A DNA stretch of 64,000 nt from Streptomyces profundus (lineage in GTDB: Bacteria; Actinomycetota; Actinomycetes; Streptomycetales; Streptomycetaceae): contig NZ_CP082362.1 of the NCBI RefSeq assembly GCF_020740535.1, positions 682,001 to 746,000 on the forward strand, given 5' to 3'. The notes under the pieces are model-generated. The model had not been told where the DNA came from, ran no database searches, and worked only from the letters and a program-made list of their open reading frames with translations. How positions within the stretch are numbered: position 1 is the stretch's first letter; every line of letters begins with the position of its first letter. The translations under genes and the position numbers were made by a program. Positions 43,126 through 51,831 of the stretch are shown here, one piece after another.

Positions 43126-43890
43126 TCAGCGGTAGACCCTGCCCGGCTCGGCGACCCCGGGCGCGAAGAGCTGGCTCACCGTGACAAAGGTGTAGTGCTG
43201 GGCCTTCAGCTCCTCGATGATGCCGGGCACCGCGGGCACCGTGCCGTCGTAGAGGTCGTGCAGCAGGATGATGCCGTCCTCGTCCGCGCCGTCCAGGACC
43301 CGGCTCCGGATCAGCTCGGAGTCGGTCGTCTGGTAGTCCTTGGCCGTGACGCTCCACAGCACCTGGGCCAGCCCGAGTTCCCGGCTGATCTCGCCCACCT
43401 CGTCGTTGGTGCGCCCCTGCGGCGGACGCATCAGGGTCATGGTGATCCCGGTCAGCTCCGCCACGGCCTCCTGGGTGCGCTCCAGCTCCTCCCGCACCTC
43501 GTCCGGCTCGATCTCGGTGAGACGGGGATGGGTCCAGGTGTGGTTGGCCAACTCGTGGCCCTCGTCGACCATCTGCTGGACGAGTTCCGGGTAGGTGTCG
43601 ATGTGGTTCCTGCCGAGCAGGAAGAAGGTGACGGGCACCTCCTCCTCGCGCAGGATCTCCAGCAGTTCGGGGGTGTGCTCGCTGGGCGCGGAGTCGAAGG
43701 TCAGCGCTATGCACTTGAGTTCGTCGCAGTCCGGCCCCTCCAGCTGCACCGCGCCCTCCACGGGCTCACCGCGCACGTCGGCGGGCGAGACGGTGGACAT
43801 CGAGCAGCCGCTCAGGGTCAACGCCAGCGAGGTCGCCGCGGCCAGCAGAGCGACGGACCTTCCTCCGGCGCGCGGGTTCTTTCGTGGCAT
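43126..43890 (-). CDS. CE4 polysaccharide deacetylase-like lipoprotein with altered motif 1
   Basis: This protein has 254 residues with a lipobox LSGC (Cys29). It is a NodB-homology domain (60-250): motif 1 TFDSAPS (64-70), motif 2 HTWTH (H117, H121), motif 3 RPPQG (155-159), motif 4 around D185, and motif 5 LLHD (209-212). Normal motif 1 is TFDD, where the second Asp binds the metal. Here it is Ser67, so activity may be altered or lost. It acts outside the cell on peptidoglycan or chito-oligosaccharide, if active. The ATG at 43890 is preceded by GGGGGGAA; an earlier in-frame start adds non-signal residues. Confidence 0.87.
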   Translation of the reverse strand: MPRKNPRAGGRSVALLAAATSLALTLSGCSMSTVSPADVRGEPVEGAVQLEGPDCDELKCIALTFDSAPSEHTPELLEILREEEVPVTFFLLGRNHIDTYPELVQQMVDEGHELANHTWTHPRLTEIEPDEVREELERTQEAVAELTGITMTLMRPPQGRTNDEVGEISRELGLAQVLWSVTAKDYQTTDSELIRSRVLDGADEDGIILLHDLYDGTVPAVPGIIEELKAQHYTFVTVSQLFAPGVAEPGRVYR

Positions 43891-44072
43891 GCCAAATTCC
43901 CCCCGTGGTGCGGTGGTGTCCGAAACGCCGATCCCGCGCATCGACGCTTCTTCTCAGACAACCAACCGGGGGAAGGGCTTTAGTCGGTTTATCTTAAGGC
44001 TGCATCCCGGACGGTCTCCCCTGGGGTGCCCCCACCGGAGGCCCGGCGCGCGGATCGGGTCAGGGGGGCGGG

Positions 44073-46247
44073 TCAGGGTGAGGTGCCGGTCAACTCCTGG
44101 GCCGCGCGGCCCGCCACCCGGTAGGCCAGGGCCAGGATGGTCAGCACCGGGTTGACGCCGCCGTTGGTGACATGCAGCGAGGCGTCCACCACCCGCACGT
44201 TCTCGTGGCCCCACACCGTGCCCCAGGGGTCGGTCACCGACGTCAGGGGATCGTCGCCCATCCGACAGGTGCCGGCCTGGTGCTGCCCCCCGCTGGGGTG
44301 GGTGGGCTCCTGGGTGCCGAACGGGAAGACGGCGCGAGCGCCGCTCGCGCGCAGCCACTCCGTCGCCCGCTCGGACAACAGCCTGGCGCTGGCCAGGTCC
44401 GCCGGGTGGGGCCGCCCGCTCAACCGCGCCACCGGAACGCCGAACGCGTCCCTCGTGCCGGGCTCCACCGTCACCCGGGAGTCGGGGTTGGGCACCTCGT
44501 GCACCGGGCCGGTCACCATGGCCAGCCGTGGGTAGAGCCGTCGCATCCCCTCGGTGGCCGCCGCGCCCCAACTCGGTATCTGGCCGAGCCCGACCAGGGT
44601 CTGATAGGTCTGGAGCGGAGTTGGCACAAAGTCGTTCGCCAGCATCCCGCCTCCGATCACCCCAGGGTTGTGGTGGCGGAAGTCGTTGCAGGCGATGCTC
44701 GGCCCGGGGCCGACGCAGTCCTGCACGGGGGTGTCGAACAGCGCGTGCGCGCCGGCGTAGTGGTGGCCCTGGAGATGCCGGCCGACCTGGTCGTGGTTGT
44801 TGCCCAGCCCGTGGGGCTCCCGCGCGGAGGGGCTGTTGAGCAACAGCCGCGCGGTCTCGATCGCGCCGGCGCCCAGGAAGAACGCGCGCGCCGAGACGGT
44901 GCGGCGCGCCACGGCGCCCCCGTCCCCAGCGGCCCTCGTGGCCAGCTCGACCGCGACCACACGCCCGTCCGAACCGCTGACCAGGCGCACCGCGCGGGTG
45001 CCGGTGAGCACCTGGCAGCGCCCGGTGGCCAACGCCCGGGGGATCACCGTGTTCCTGGTCTCGTTCTTGAAGTCGCCAGGGCAGCCGAAGCCCACACAGG
45101 TGGCACAGCCCAGGCAGCCGCCCCGCCCGTTGTACGCCGTGGAGTTGATCAGCAGCGGCACCGGCGAGGTCGCCAGGCCCAGCGCTCTCGCCCCCTTGCG
45201 CAGCGGGGCGGCCACCCCGTTGGGGCGCACCGGTGGCATGGGGTAGCCCCGGGAGCGGGCGCCGGCGAACGCGTTGCCCGTGGCGTCGCCGCTGACCCCC
45301 ACCTCCCATTCGGCGCGGTCGTAGCAGGGCGCCAACTCCTCGTAGCCCAGCGGCCAGTCGGCCAGCGAACTGCCCTCGGGCACCCCGTAGACGCTGGCCA
45401 TACGGAAGTCCTCGGGGCACATCCGCCACGCCTGCGCGCCATAGACCCGGGTGCCGCCGCCGAGCGTCATGGCGTTGTTGTTCCACCGGGGGTCGGCGGG
45501 CCCGACGGCCTCGTCGCCGGCGGCCCCGGCGACGACGCGGGGATTGCCGTCCGCCGGTGGCCCGGCCAGCGCGTCGTAGTCGCCGACCAGGCCGACCGCG
45601 CGTTGGCTCCGCAGATGGTCGCGGCCCAGCTCGCTCGGGATGAGCCAGTCGCCGCGCTCCACCAGGAGGACCCGGAGGCCCGCCTCGGCCAGCACGCACG
45701 CGGCGACCCCGCCGCCGGCCCCGGAACCGACCACCACCGCGTCGTAGTCGTCGGCCGTGCTGTCCCACGCGGTGTCGGCGGGCGGGGTGTCGTCCGGTCG
45801 CGGCCACGGGGCGTCCGCGGGCCGTTCGCGGTAGCCGATCAGCCGCCAGGAGGCCCCGTCCCGATTGCCGCCGTTGCCCGGATCGCCCCAGAACCCCTGC
45901 CCGCAGAGCCGGATCAGCGTCCGCAGGCAACGGCCCGCGTCGGCCCCTCCCGCGTCCGGCTCGGTGTGGTCGGCGAGCAGTTCCGCGATCAGATCGTCCT
46001 GTTCGGCCGGGGCGAGAGCGGCGAAGCGCGTTCCGCCGTGCCGCGCGCCGGCCTCCTGGTCGAGCCGGGCCAACCCGGCCTCGACCAGCGGCGCCTCCGC
46101 CCTGGCCGCCGCGCCGAGCGCCGAGGGCAGAAACGTGTCGAGGCCCGACTCCCAGCCGCCTGGGTGGCCTTCGGCCGGGACGAGCCGGTTCACCACCGCG
46201 CGCAGGGTGTCCAGCAGGGCTGGTCGGGCTGGCTGCCACGACATCAT
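44073..46247 (-). CDS. Single-chain GMC oxidoreductase fused to gluconate-2-dehydrogenase-type subunit 3
   Basis: This protein has 724 residues. Residues 1-145 match the small (gamma, subunit 3) component of flavin sugar dehydrogenases, with the closing motif LCGQGFWGDPGNGGNRDGASWRLIGY. The GMC flavoprotein starts at about 165 with GSGAGGG (174-180) and carries a CxxCxxCxxxxC cluster (C378, C381, C384, C389) resembling the Fe-S site of FAD glucose dehydrogenases. It ends with HQAGTCRMG, which holds the catalytic His. In many bacteria these are two genes, plus a cytochrome subunit; here two are one and no cytochrome is nearby. The start at 46247 has GAGGGAGA upstream. No signal peptide is seen. 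Confidence 0.87.
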   Translation of the reverse strand: MMSWQPARPALLDTLRAVVNRLVPAEGHPGGWESGLDTFLPSALGAAARAEAPLVEAGLARLDQEAGARHGGTRFAALAPAEQDDLIAELLADHTEPDAGGADAGRCLRTLIRLCGQGFWGDPGNGGNRDGASWRLIGYRERPADAPWPRPDDTPPADTAWDSTADDYDAVVVGSGAGGGVAACVLAEAGLRVLLVERGDWLIPSELGRDHLRSQRAVGLVGDYDALAGPPADGNPRVVAGAAGDEAVGPADPRWNNNAMTLGGGTRVYGAQAWRMCPEDFRMASVYGVPEGSSLADWPLGYEELAPCYDRAEWEVGVSGDATGNAFAGARSRGYPMPPVRPNGVAAPLRKGARALGLATSPVPLLINSTAYNGRGGCLGCATCVGFGCPGDFKNETRNTVIPRALATGRCQVLTGTRAVRLVSGSDGRVVAVELATRAAGDGGAVARRTVSARAFFLGAGAIETARLLLNSPSAREPHGLGNNHDQVGRHLQGHHYAGAHALFDTPVQDCVGPGPSIACNDFRHHNPGVIGGGMLANDFVPTPLQTYQTLVGLGQIPSWGAAATEGMRRLYPRLAMVTGPVHEVPNPDSRVTVEPGTRDAFGVPVARLSGRPHPADLASARLLSERATEWLRASGARAVFPFGTQEPTHPSGGQHQAGTCRMGDDPLTSVTDPWGTVWGHENVRVVDASLHVTNGGVNPVLTILALAYRVAGRAAQELTGTSP

Positions 46248-46419
46248 CGGCTCTCCCTCGGAGCGGGCGTCGGGCGCGCCGGGCGCACCCGACGCCACCC
46301 CACCCGATGCTTGATCAGCACACCATCACATCAAACCAGGCGGGAACGGCCGCGCACCGGGACCGTGGGAAGCGCCGGGACCGTCGCCGCCGGCCCGAGT
46401 GCCGCGGCCGGCCGGGGCC

Positions 46420-47370
46420 TCAGAGCAGCCGGCCGAGCCCGTCCAGCGCCTCGACCGGGTCGGGACCCACCGGGAACAGCACCAGCTCGTCGAGGCCCGC
46501 GTCGCCCAACTCCGCGATCCTGGCCCCGGCCTGCGCCGGCGTGCCGACCACGGCCAGCCGATCCACCCAGGCGTCCGGCATCCGCGCCGCGAACTCCTCG
46601 GCGCTGCCGGCCTGTCGGCGCAGCTCGGCCAGCTCGTCGGCGAACGGAAGGGGGGCGATGTGCGGGGCCCACGCCGGCTCCCCCGCCACCCGCAGCGCGG
46701 CTCTGGCCAGCTCGCGCGCGATGCCGGGATCGTCGTCCACCGCCGCGATGTTGTATCCGACCACCCGATGTTCGCTCCGCGCACGGCCGGTCTGTTCCCT
46801 GACCGCCGTCAGATACTCGGGGGTGACCGGCTCGGCCAGCAGCGTGCCGTCCGCCGACCGGCCGGAGACCTCGATGGAGCGGGGCCCGCGCACCCCCGCC
46901 AGCACGGCGGGCGCCCTGAGCGGCGGCGCGGCCAGGCGCACCCCGTCGAGCCGCACATAGCGGCCCTCGACCGTGACCTCCTCGCCCGCCAACAGGCGGC
47001 GCAGCGCGTCCAGATACTCGGCCAGCAGGGTCAGCGGGCTGGCGGGCCAGGAGCCGACCTGCCGCATCCAGTCGGGCATCCCGTGCCCCACGCCGACCTC
47101 CAGCCGTCCGGGATGGAAGTTCTCCAGGCTGGCCAGCTCCATGGCCGCGAACGCCGGATTGCGCGCGCCGGCCGGCAGCACGCCGAGGCCCACGGTGATC
47201 CGCTCGGTCGTCGCCAGTACGGTGGCCGCCTGCGCGATCCCCCCGTTCAGAAAGCAGTCCTCCACGATCCAGAGCGAGGCGAAACCGTTCAGTTCCGCTC
47301 GCCGCGCGAAGGCCAACAGCGTCGCGCCGTCCAGGCTCGGCGGCGCGATGACACCCACCGGAACACTCAC
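46420..47370 (-). CDS. LLM-class (luciferase-like) F420/flavin oxidoreductase
   Basis: This protein has 316 residues. The TIM-barrel luciferase-like motifs are visible: FARRAELNGFASLWIVED, VLATTERITVGLGVLPAGARNPAFAAMELASLENFHPGRLEVGVGHGMPDWMRQVG, and the C-terminal VDRLAVVGTPAQAGARIAELGDAGLDELVLFPVG. In actinobacteria this class most often uses coenzyme F420; the substrate is not predictable. It is monocistronic, divergent from the GNAT gene, with about 150 bases between. Confidence 0.9.
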   Translation of the reverse strand: MSVPVGVIAPPSLDGATLLAFARRAELNGFASLWIVEDCFLNGGIAQAATVLATTERITVGLGVLPAGARNPAFAAMELASLENFHPGRLEVGVGHGMPDWMRQVGSWPASPLTLLAEYLDALRRLLAGEEVTVEGRYVRLDGVRLAAPPLRAPAVLAGVRGPRSIEVSGRSADGTLLAEPVTPEYLTAVREQTGRARSEHRVVGYNIAAVDDDPGIARELARAALRVAGEPAWAPHIAPLPFADELAELRRQAGSAEEFAARMPDAWVDRLAVVGTPAQAGARIAELGDAGLDELVLFPVGPDPVEALDGLGRLL

Positions 47371-47517
47371 ATCGACTCCCTCGGTCCGTCCTCGTCCCCG
47401 GCACCGGGCCGCCGGCGGCGCCGGGACCCCTCTGCCAGGTCAACGACGGTGCGCGGTCAGGGTTCCAGCGGGAGGTATCGGGTGGCGAGGCAGGGGGCGA
47501 GGGGCCAGGATCTCCGC

Positions 47518-48084
47518 ATGCGCCCATTCCTTGAGACCGATCGACTCGCGCTCCGCCCGTTCTCCGAGGACGATCTCGACCATCTGGTGGACCTGGACGG
47601 CGACCCGGAGGTCCTGCGTTTCATCAACGGCGGCCGGCCGAACTCCCGGGAGACGCTCAGGGACCGGTCCCTGCCCCGGCTCCTGCGTGTCCACCCCTGT
47701 TGGGGAACACCGGGCCACTGGGCGGCCGAGGAGCGTGCGACGGGCGAGTTCCTGGGCTGGTTCGAGTTCCGCCCGCTGGCTGACGACAGTCCGGCGGTGG
47801 TCGAGTTGGGGTATCGCCTGAAGGCCGCGTCCTGGGGGCGGGGCTATGCGACGGAGGGCTCGCTGGCCCTGATCGACCGGGGCTTCGCCACGTTGGGGGT
47901 GGAGCGCGTCGTGGCCAACACCATGGCCGTCAACACGCGTTCCCGCCGGGTGATGGAGAAGTCCGGGCTCTCCTTCGACCACGCGTTCACCGGCGAGTGG
48001 CCCGAGGTGATTCCCGGGTCCGAGCACGGCGAGGTCGTGTACGCGCTCACCCGTGCGGACTGGGCGGCCCGTCGGCGACCATGA
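47518..48084 (+). CDS. GNAT N-acetyltransferase (RimJ/RimL type)
   Basis: This 188-residue protein has the start LETDRLALRPFSEDDLDHLVDLDGDPEVLRFI typical of RimJ/RimL-like GNATs. The acetyl-CoA pyrophosphate loop is WGRGYATEG (about residues 104-112), followed by VVANTMAVNTRSRRVMEKSGL. The acceptor is unknown; small molecules or protein N-termini are possible. A CCAGGA sequence precedes the ATG. A long perfect hairpin follows the stop. Confidence 0.92.
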   Translation: MRPFLETDRLALRPFSEDDLDHLVDLDGDPEVLRFINGGRPNSRETLRDRSLPRLLRVHPCWGTPGHWAAEERATGEFLGWFEFRPLADDSPAVVELGYRLKAASWGRGYATEGSLALIDRGFATLGVERVVANTMAVNTRSRRVMEKSGLSFDHAFTGEWPEVIPGSEHGEVVYALTRADWAARRRP

Positions 48085-48090
48085 GGAACG

Positions 48091-48128
48091 TCGACGGTGC
48101 CGCCCGTGCGCGCGGGCGGCACCGTCGA
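48091..48128. terminator. Convergent terminator between GNAT and snapalysin genes
   Basis: A perfect 16-bp stem (TCGACGGTGCCGCCCG and complement) with a 6-base loop starts seven bases after the GNAT stop. Short GGCCCGTCA direct repeats follow it. Confidence 0.85.
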
Positions 48129-48168
48129 TCCGATCAGGCCCGTCAGGCCCGTCAGGCCGTCTGTCCCG

Positions 48169-48735
48169 TCAGTCCCGGCTGAGGGCCGGTCCCCGGGGAG
48201 CGGTGAACGCGCCCCCGAAGTAGCCCTCGACGGCGGCCCGCTCGGCGGCGTCGGGGTAGGGGTTGACGCAGCCGACACCCGCGGTCGAGCCGGACATCAG
48301 GCTGCTACAGGGCCCCGGCTTGATGTCCGGCAGGCCGAGGATGTGCCCGAGTTCGTGGGAGGCGATGCGGGTGGTGTCATAGCCCTCGGTCACGGCCTGG
48401 CGGCCGAACCAGACGGTGCCGTTGCCCAGGCTGGTCATCAGCGCGCGCGGCCAGCCGTTGTCGGCGATGATCCGGATGTTGGCGGACTGGCCGGGAGCCA
48501 CGGGTTCGAGACGCACCTCGGTGACGCTCTCGTTCCAGATGTCGGCGCCCGCGTGGACGGCGTCGACGAACTCGGCGGCGCCGCTGACGTCATAGGTGAG
48601 GGTGGTCGCGGCGGCGGACTGCTCGTCGGCGACGGCCTGGCCGCCGGTGAAGAGCAGCGCGACGCTCGCCAGCAGGGTGACCAGCACCCGGAGAACCCGG
48701 CCGGGGAGTGCCCGTTCGGCTCTGGTGGGGATCAC
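48169..48735 (-). CDS. Snapalysin-type small neutral metalloprotease (peptidase family M7)
   Basis: This protein has 188 residues. The zinc motif HELGHILGLPD (H127, E128, H131, D137) is the extended HExxHxxGxxD of family M7. Cys143 and Cys156 can form the known disulfide. A signal peptide covers about 1-36 (VLRVLVTLLASVALLFTGGQAVA). The GTG at 48735 was chosen because AGGAGG lies five bases upstream; an in-frame ATG at 48774 has no ribosome site. It is a secreted protease that cuts proteins near aromatic residues. The LysR gene usually divergent from snapalysin is absent; the neighbour is a DJ-1-type gene on the same strand. Confidence 0.93.
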   Translation of the reverse strand: MIPTRAERALPGRVLRVLVTLLASVALLFTGGQAVADEQSAAATTLTYDVSGAAEFVDAVHAGADIWNESVTEVRLEPVAPGQSANIRIIADNGWPRALMTSLGNGTVWFGRQAVTEGYDTTRIASHELGHILGLPDIKPGPCSSLMSGSTAGVGCVNPYPDAAERAAVEGYFGGAFTAPRGPALSRD

Positions 48736-48829
48736 GTCAGCCTCCTGTGGGGGGACGAAAAGAGACGTGCTCATGACAGAAATCATCTGCCCAGCCACCG
48801 CCGAACCAACCAGCGGGAGTCCGAGCGGG

Positions 48830-49462
48830 TCAGCGGCCCCGCGCTCGGCGTGCCACCAGATAGTCCCTGACCTCCTGTGGAGCCTTGGCGTAGGAGCCGG
48901 AGTCGAACGGTGGCCGCGGGTCGTACTCGATCTGCAACTGTGCCGCCCGCGCGGCCACCGCGCCGGACAGTCGCTCGGCGAGGACCAACGCCATGTCGAT
49001 GCCGGACGAGACTCCGGCGGAGGTGATGACGCGGCCCCTCACCACCACCCGCTCCTCGGTGTACCGCGCCCCGTGCGCCTCCAGGCCCTCGACCGCCCCG
49101 AAGTGGGTGGTGGCGTCGAGACCGCGCAACAGGCCGGCGGCGCCCAGGATCAGCGAACCGGTGCAGACGGACGTGGTCCAACGGGTGGTGGCGTGGACGC
49201 GGACGATCCAGTCGAGGAACGCCCGGTCCTCCTGGAGCGGACGCGCCCCGGGGCCACCGGGGACCACCAGCACATCGGCCGAGGAGAAGTCCGCAAGCCG
49301 ATGCGTGGCCATCAGCCGCAAGGAGCCGGCGCCGTCCGGGACGGGCCCGGGGACGGCGGCGGGGAAGAAGACCTCGGCGTCGGGCAGTTGCCGCAGGACC
49401 TCATAGGGGCCGATGGCGTCCAGGGTGGTGATGCCGGGGAAGACGGGGATCAGGATGCGCAC
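48830..49462 (-). CDS. DJ-1/PfpI-family protein (isonitrile-hydratase-like)
   Basis: This 210-residue protein has the DJ-1 fold with nucleophile elbow SVCTGSLILGAAGLL (Cys near residue 99) and the acidic residue of the first strand-loop (LDAIGPYEVL). The style matches isonitrile hydratase (InhA-like), but the activity is not provable by eye. The GTG start at 49462 has GAGAGG upstream. The gene follows the GlxA-type regulator on the same strand, with 54 bases between, so the pair is probably one operon of DJ-1 relatives. Confidence 0.87.
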   Translation of the reverse strand: MRILIPVFPGITTLDAIGPYEVLRQLPDAEVFFPAAVPGPVPDGAGSLRLMATHRLADFSSADVLVVPGGPGARPLQEDRAFLDWIVRVHATTRWTTSVCTGSLILGAAGLLRGLDATTHFGAVEGLEAHGARYTEERVVVRGRVITSAGVSSGIDMALVLAERLSGAVAARAAQLQIEYDPRPPFDSGSYAKAPQEVRDYLVARRARGR

Positions 49463-49516
49463 GAGGACCTCTCGGGAGGACGGTGGATCGGGGTTGACCG
49501 GGCACGAGGGGCGAGG

Positions 49517-50494
49517 TCAGGCGAGGGTCGGCCGGGCGCTGCGCGAGAAGCGCTGCCGGTAGGCGCCCGGGGTGACGCGCAGCACGCGTTTGAAGCTGCG
49601 GTGGAAGGTCTCGACGGTGCCGAACCCGCAGGAGCGGGCCAGGGCGTCGACGGTCATATCGGTGGTCTCCAGGAGTCGTCGGGCCGCCTCGATGCGGGCC
49701 GCCTCGACATAGGCGGCCGGGGTTCGCCCGACCGCGTCGCGGAAGACCCGGGCGAAGTTGCGTTCGCTCATCCCGGCGCGGGCCGCGAGCGCGGCGACGC
49801 TCAGATCGTGGTCGAGATGGTCCGCGATCCACTCCAGCACCTCGCGCAGCGGCGACCGGGCCGGGCGCTGCGCCGCCAGCTGGGCGCTGAACTGCGCCTG
49901 GTCGCCCGGGCGCTGTACGAACATGACCAGCTGTCGGGCGATCCGCCGGGACAGTTCGGGGCCGTGGTCGTCCTCCACCATGGCGAGCGCGAGATCGATC
50001 CCGGCGGTGGCTCCGGCGGAGGTCCAGACGGACCCGTCCCGCACGAAGATCGGGACGGGATCGACCGTGACGGCGGGATGGGCGCGGGCCAGCGCGTCAC
50101 AGGCGGACCAGTGGGTGACGGCTCGCCTTCCGTCCAACAAACCGGCCCCGGCGAGCAGGAAGGCGCCGCTACAGACCGAGGCGACGCGGCGCGCCCGGCG
50201 CGCGGTCCGGGCGATCCAGGCCACCAGCGCCCTGTCCTCCGCCGCCCGGTGGACACCCGCGCCGCCGACGGTGACCAGGGTGTCGACCGGGTGGGAGTCC
50301 AGCTGTTCGAGCGTGGCGGTCGTCGCCAGGGCGAGACCGGAGCTGGCCCGCACCCACCCTGGCTCGGCGGCCACCACGTCGAGGGTGGTGCCTCCGACCT
50401 GCCGGGCCGCCAGGGAGAACACCTCGTGCGGGCCGGTGAGATCGAGGACCTGGAACTGGGGGAAGGCCACGAAGACGATGCGGCGAGTGGTCAC
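49517..50494 (-). CDS. GlxA-family transcriptional regulator (DJ-1 domain + AraC HTH)
   Basis: This protein has 325 residues. Residues 1-190 are a DJ-1/PfpI sensor domain (VLDLTGPHEVF and VCSGAFLLAGAGLL with Cys in the elbow). Residues 215-320 are an AraC-type double helix-turn-helix (LSVAALAARAGMSERNFARVFRDAVGRTPAAYVEAARIEAARRLL and the second VDALARSCGFGTVETFHRSFKRVLRVTPGAYRQRF). It likely activates the DJ-1 gene just downstream. The GTG start (50494) has GGAGG immediately adjacent, an unusually short spacing. Confidence 0.92.
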   Translation of the reverse strand: MTTRRIVFVAFPQFQVLDLTGPHEVFSLAARQVGGTTLDVVAAEPGWVRASSGLALATTATLEQLDSHPVDTLVTVGGAGVHRAAEDRALVAWIARTARRARRVASVCSGAFLLAGAGLLDGRRAVTHWSACDALARAHPAVTVDPVPIFVRDGSVWTSAGATAGIDLALAMVEDDHGPELSRRIARQLVMFVQRPGDQAQFSAQLAAQRPARSPLREVLEWIADHLDHDLSVAALAARAGMSERNFARVFRDAVGRTPAAYVEAARIEAARRLLETTDMTVDALARSCGFGTVETFHRSFKRVLRVTPGAYRQRFSRSARPTLA

Positions 50495-50632
50495 CCTCCG
50501 ATTCTGGACAGACGGCGATCACTGCGGCAACGACCTTGTGATGACGATTCCTGCCATCCGCGCCCGACGGGACCGGGCGGGTGGGTGGACGGATCGACGG
50601 GCGGGCGCACGGGCCGGCGGGCGGCGAACGCG

Positions 50633-50677
50633 GAGCGGCGGGAGCCGCGGCCCGCCGGGGCCCGTCGCCCGCCGCTC
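50633..50677. terminator. Possible terminator hairpin after aldo/keto reductase gene
   Basis: GAGCGGCGGG and its complement CCCGCCGCTC are separated by 25 bases that can themselves pair, just past the reductase stop on the minus strand. Surrounding DNA is GGGCGG-rich, so this may be chance. Confidence 0.4.
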
Positions 50678-50696
50678 GCGGAACCTCGCCGTGCGC

Positions 50697-51686
50697 TCAG
50701 GCCAGGTGGCCCTCGATCTCGGTCAGTTCCTCGTCGCTGAAGTCCAGCCGGTGGATGGCGCCGACGCTGTCCTCCAGCTGCTTGACGCTGCTGGCGCCGA
50801 CCAGGGCCGAGGTGACCCGTCCGCCGCGCAGCACCCAGGCGATGGCCATCTGGGCGAGCGTCTGACCACGACTTTCGGCGATGGCGTTGAGCGCCCTGAC
50901 CTTGTCCAGCTTCTCCTGCGTCAGGCCGTCCTCGGTCAGGAACGGGCTGGCCCCGGCGGCGCGCGAACCCTCGGGGACGCCGCCCAGGTAGCGGTTGGTG
51001 AGCAGGCCCTGGGCCAGCGGCGAGAAGGCGATGGAGCCGACGCCCACCTCGTCGAGGGTGTCCAGCAGACCGTCCTCGACCCAGCGGTTGAACATCGAGT
51101 AGGACGGCTGGTGGATCAGCAGCGGGGTGCCGAGATCGCGGAGGATGCGGGCGGCCTCGCGGGTCTGCTCCGGCGAGTAGTTGGAGATGCCGACGTAGAG
51201 CGCCTTGCCCTGCCGCACCGCCGCGTCCAGCGCGCCCATCGTCTCCTCAAGGGGAGTGTCGGGGTCGGGGCGGTGGGAGTAGAAGATGTCGACATAGTCG
51301 AGGCCCAGCCGGCCGAGGCTCTGATCCAGGCTGGACAGCAGGTTCTTCCGGGAGCCCCACTCGCCGTAGGGGCCGTCCCACATGAGGTAGCCGGCCTTGG
51401 TGGAGACGATGATCTCGTCCCGGTAGGGGCGCAGGTTCCGGGCGAAGAGCCGGCCGAAGTTGGCCTCGGCCGCGCCGGGGGGCGGGCCGTAGTTGTTGGC
51501 CAGGTCGAAGTGGGTGACCCCCAGGTCGAAGGCCCGGCGGAGGATGGCGGCCTGCACATCGAGGGAGCGCTCGTCACCGAAGTTGTGCCAGAGCCCGAGG
51601 GAGACAGCGGGCAGCCTCAGTCCGCTGCGGCCCGAACGGCGGTAGGACATGTCCTGGTAGCGGGAGTCTGCGGCGACATGGGTCAC
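50697..51686 (-). CDS. Aldo/keto reductase (YghZ/Gpr-like)
   Basis: This 329-residue protein has the AKR catalytic tetrad in HFDLANNYGPPPG (Asp, Tyr), STKAGYLMWDGPYGEWGSRKNL (Lys) and FYSHRPDPDTPLEETM (His). The YGPPPGAAE and WDGPYG pieces are diagnostic of the L-glyceraldehyde-3-phosphate reductase (YghZ) branch. NADPH-binding residues lie in VGASSVKQLEDSV. The GTG start at 51686 has GAGGA seven bases upstream. It is monocistronic, probably reducing a reactive aldehyde. Confidence 0.93.
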   Translation of the reverse strand: MTHVAADSRYQDMSYRRSGRSGLRLPAVSLGLWHNFGDERSLDVQAAILRRAFDLGVTHFDLANNYGPPPGAAEANFGRLFARNLRPYRDEIIVSTKAGYLMWDGPYGEWGSRKNLLSSLDQSLGRLGLDYVDIFYSHRPDPDTPLEETMGALDAAVRQGKALYVGISNYSPEQTREAARILRDLGTPLLIHQPSYSMFNRWVEDGLLDTLDEVGVGSIAFSPLAQGLLTNRYLGGVPEGSRAAGASPFLTEDGLTQEKLDKVRALNAIAESRGQTLAQMAIAWVLRGGRVTSALVGASSVKQLEDSVGAIHRLDFSDEELTEIEGHLA

Positions 51687-51831
51687 GTTGTGTCCTCGTT
51701 CAACTCGGCGTGCGTCAGTGTGGGGCGAACCATGTTGGGGCGAACGGCGCGGCGTGAGGAGTCCGGTTCAGGCCCGACCGCCACATATCGTCACACGGGG
51801 TGGCAACGGTGGCAACCGGTCTCCCGCGCGG

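Noticed and set aside
48129-48180. Short GGCCCGTCA direct repeats after the GNAT terminator considered as CRISPR-like
   Set aside because: Too few and too short, without spacers or cas genes.
48736-48829. A LysR gene next to snapalysin
   Set aside because: Looked for because it is the usual partner; only a 94-base gap and the DJ-1 gene are present.
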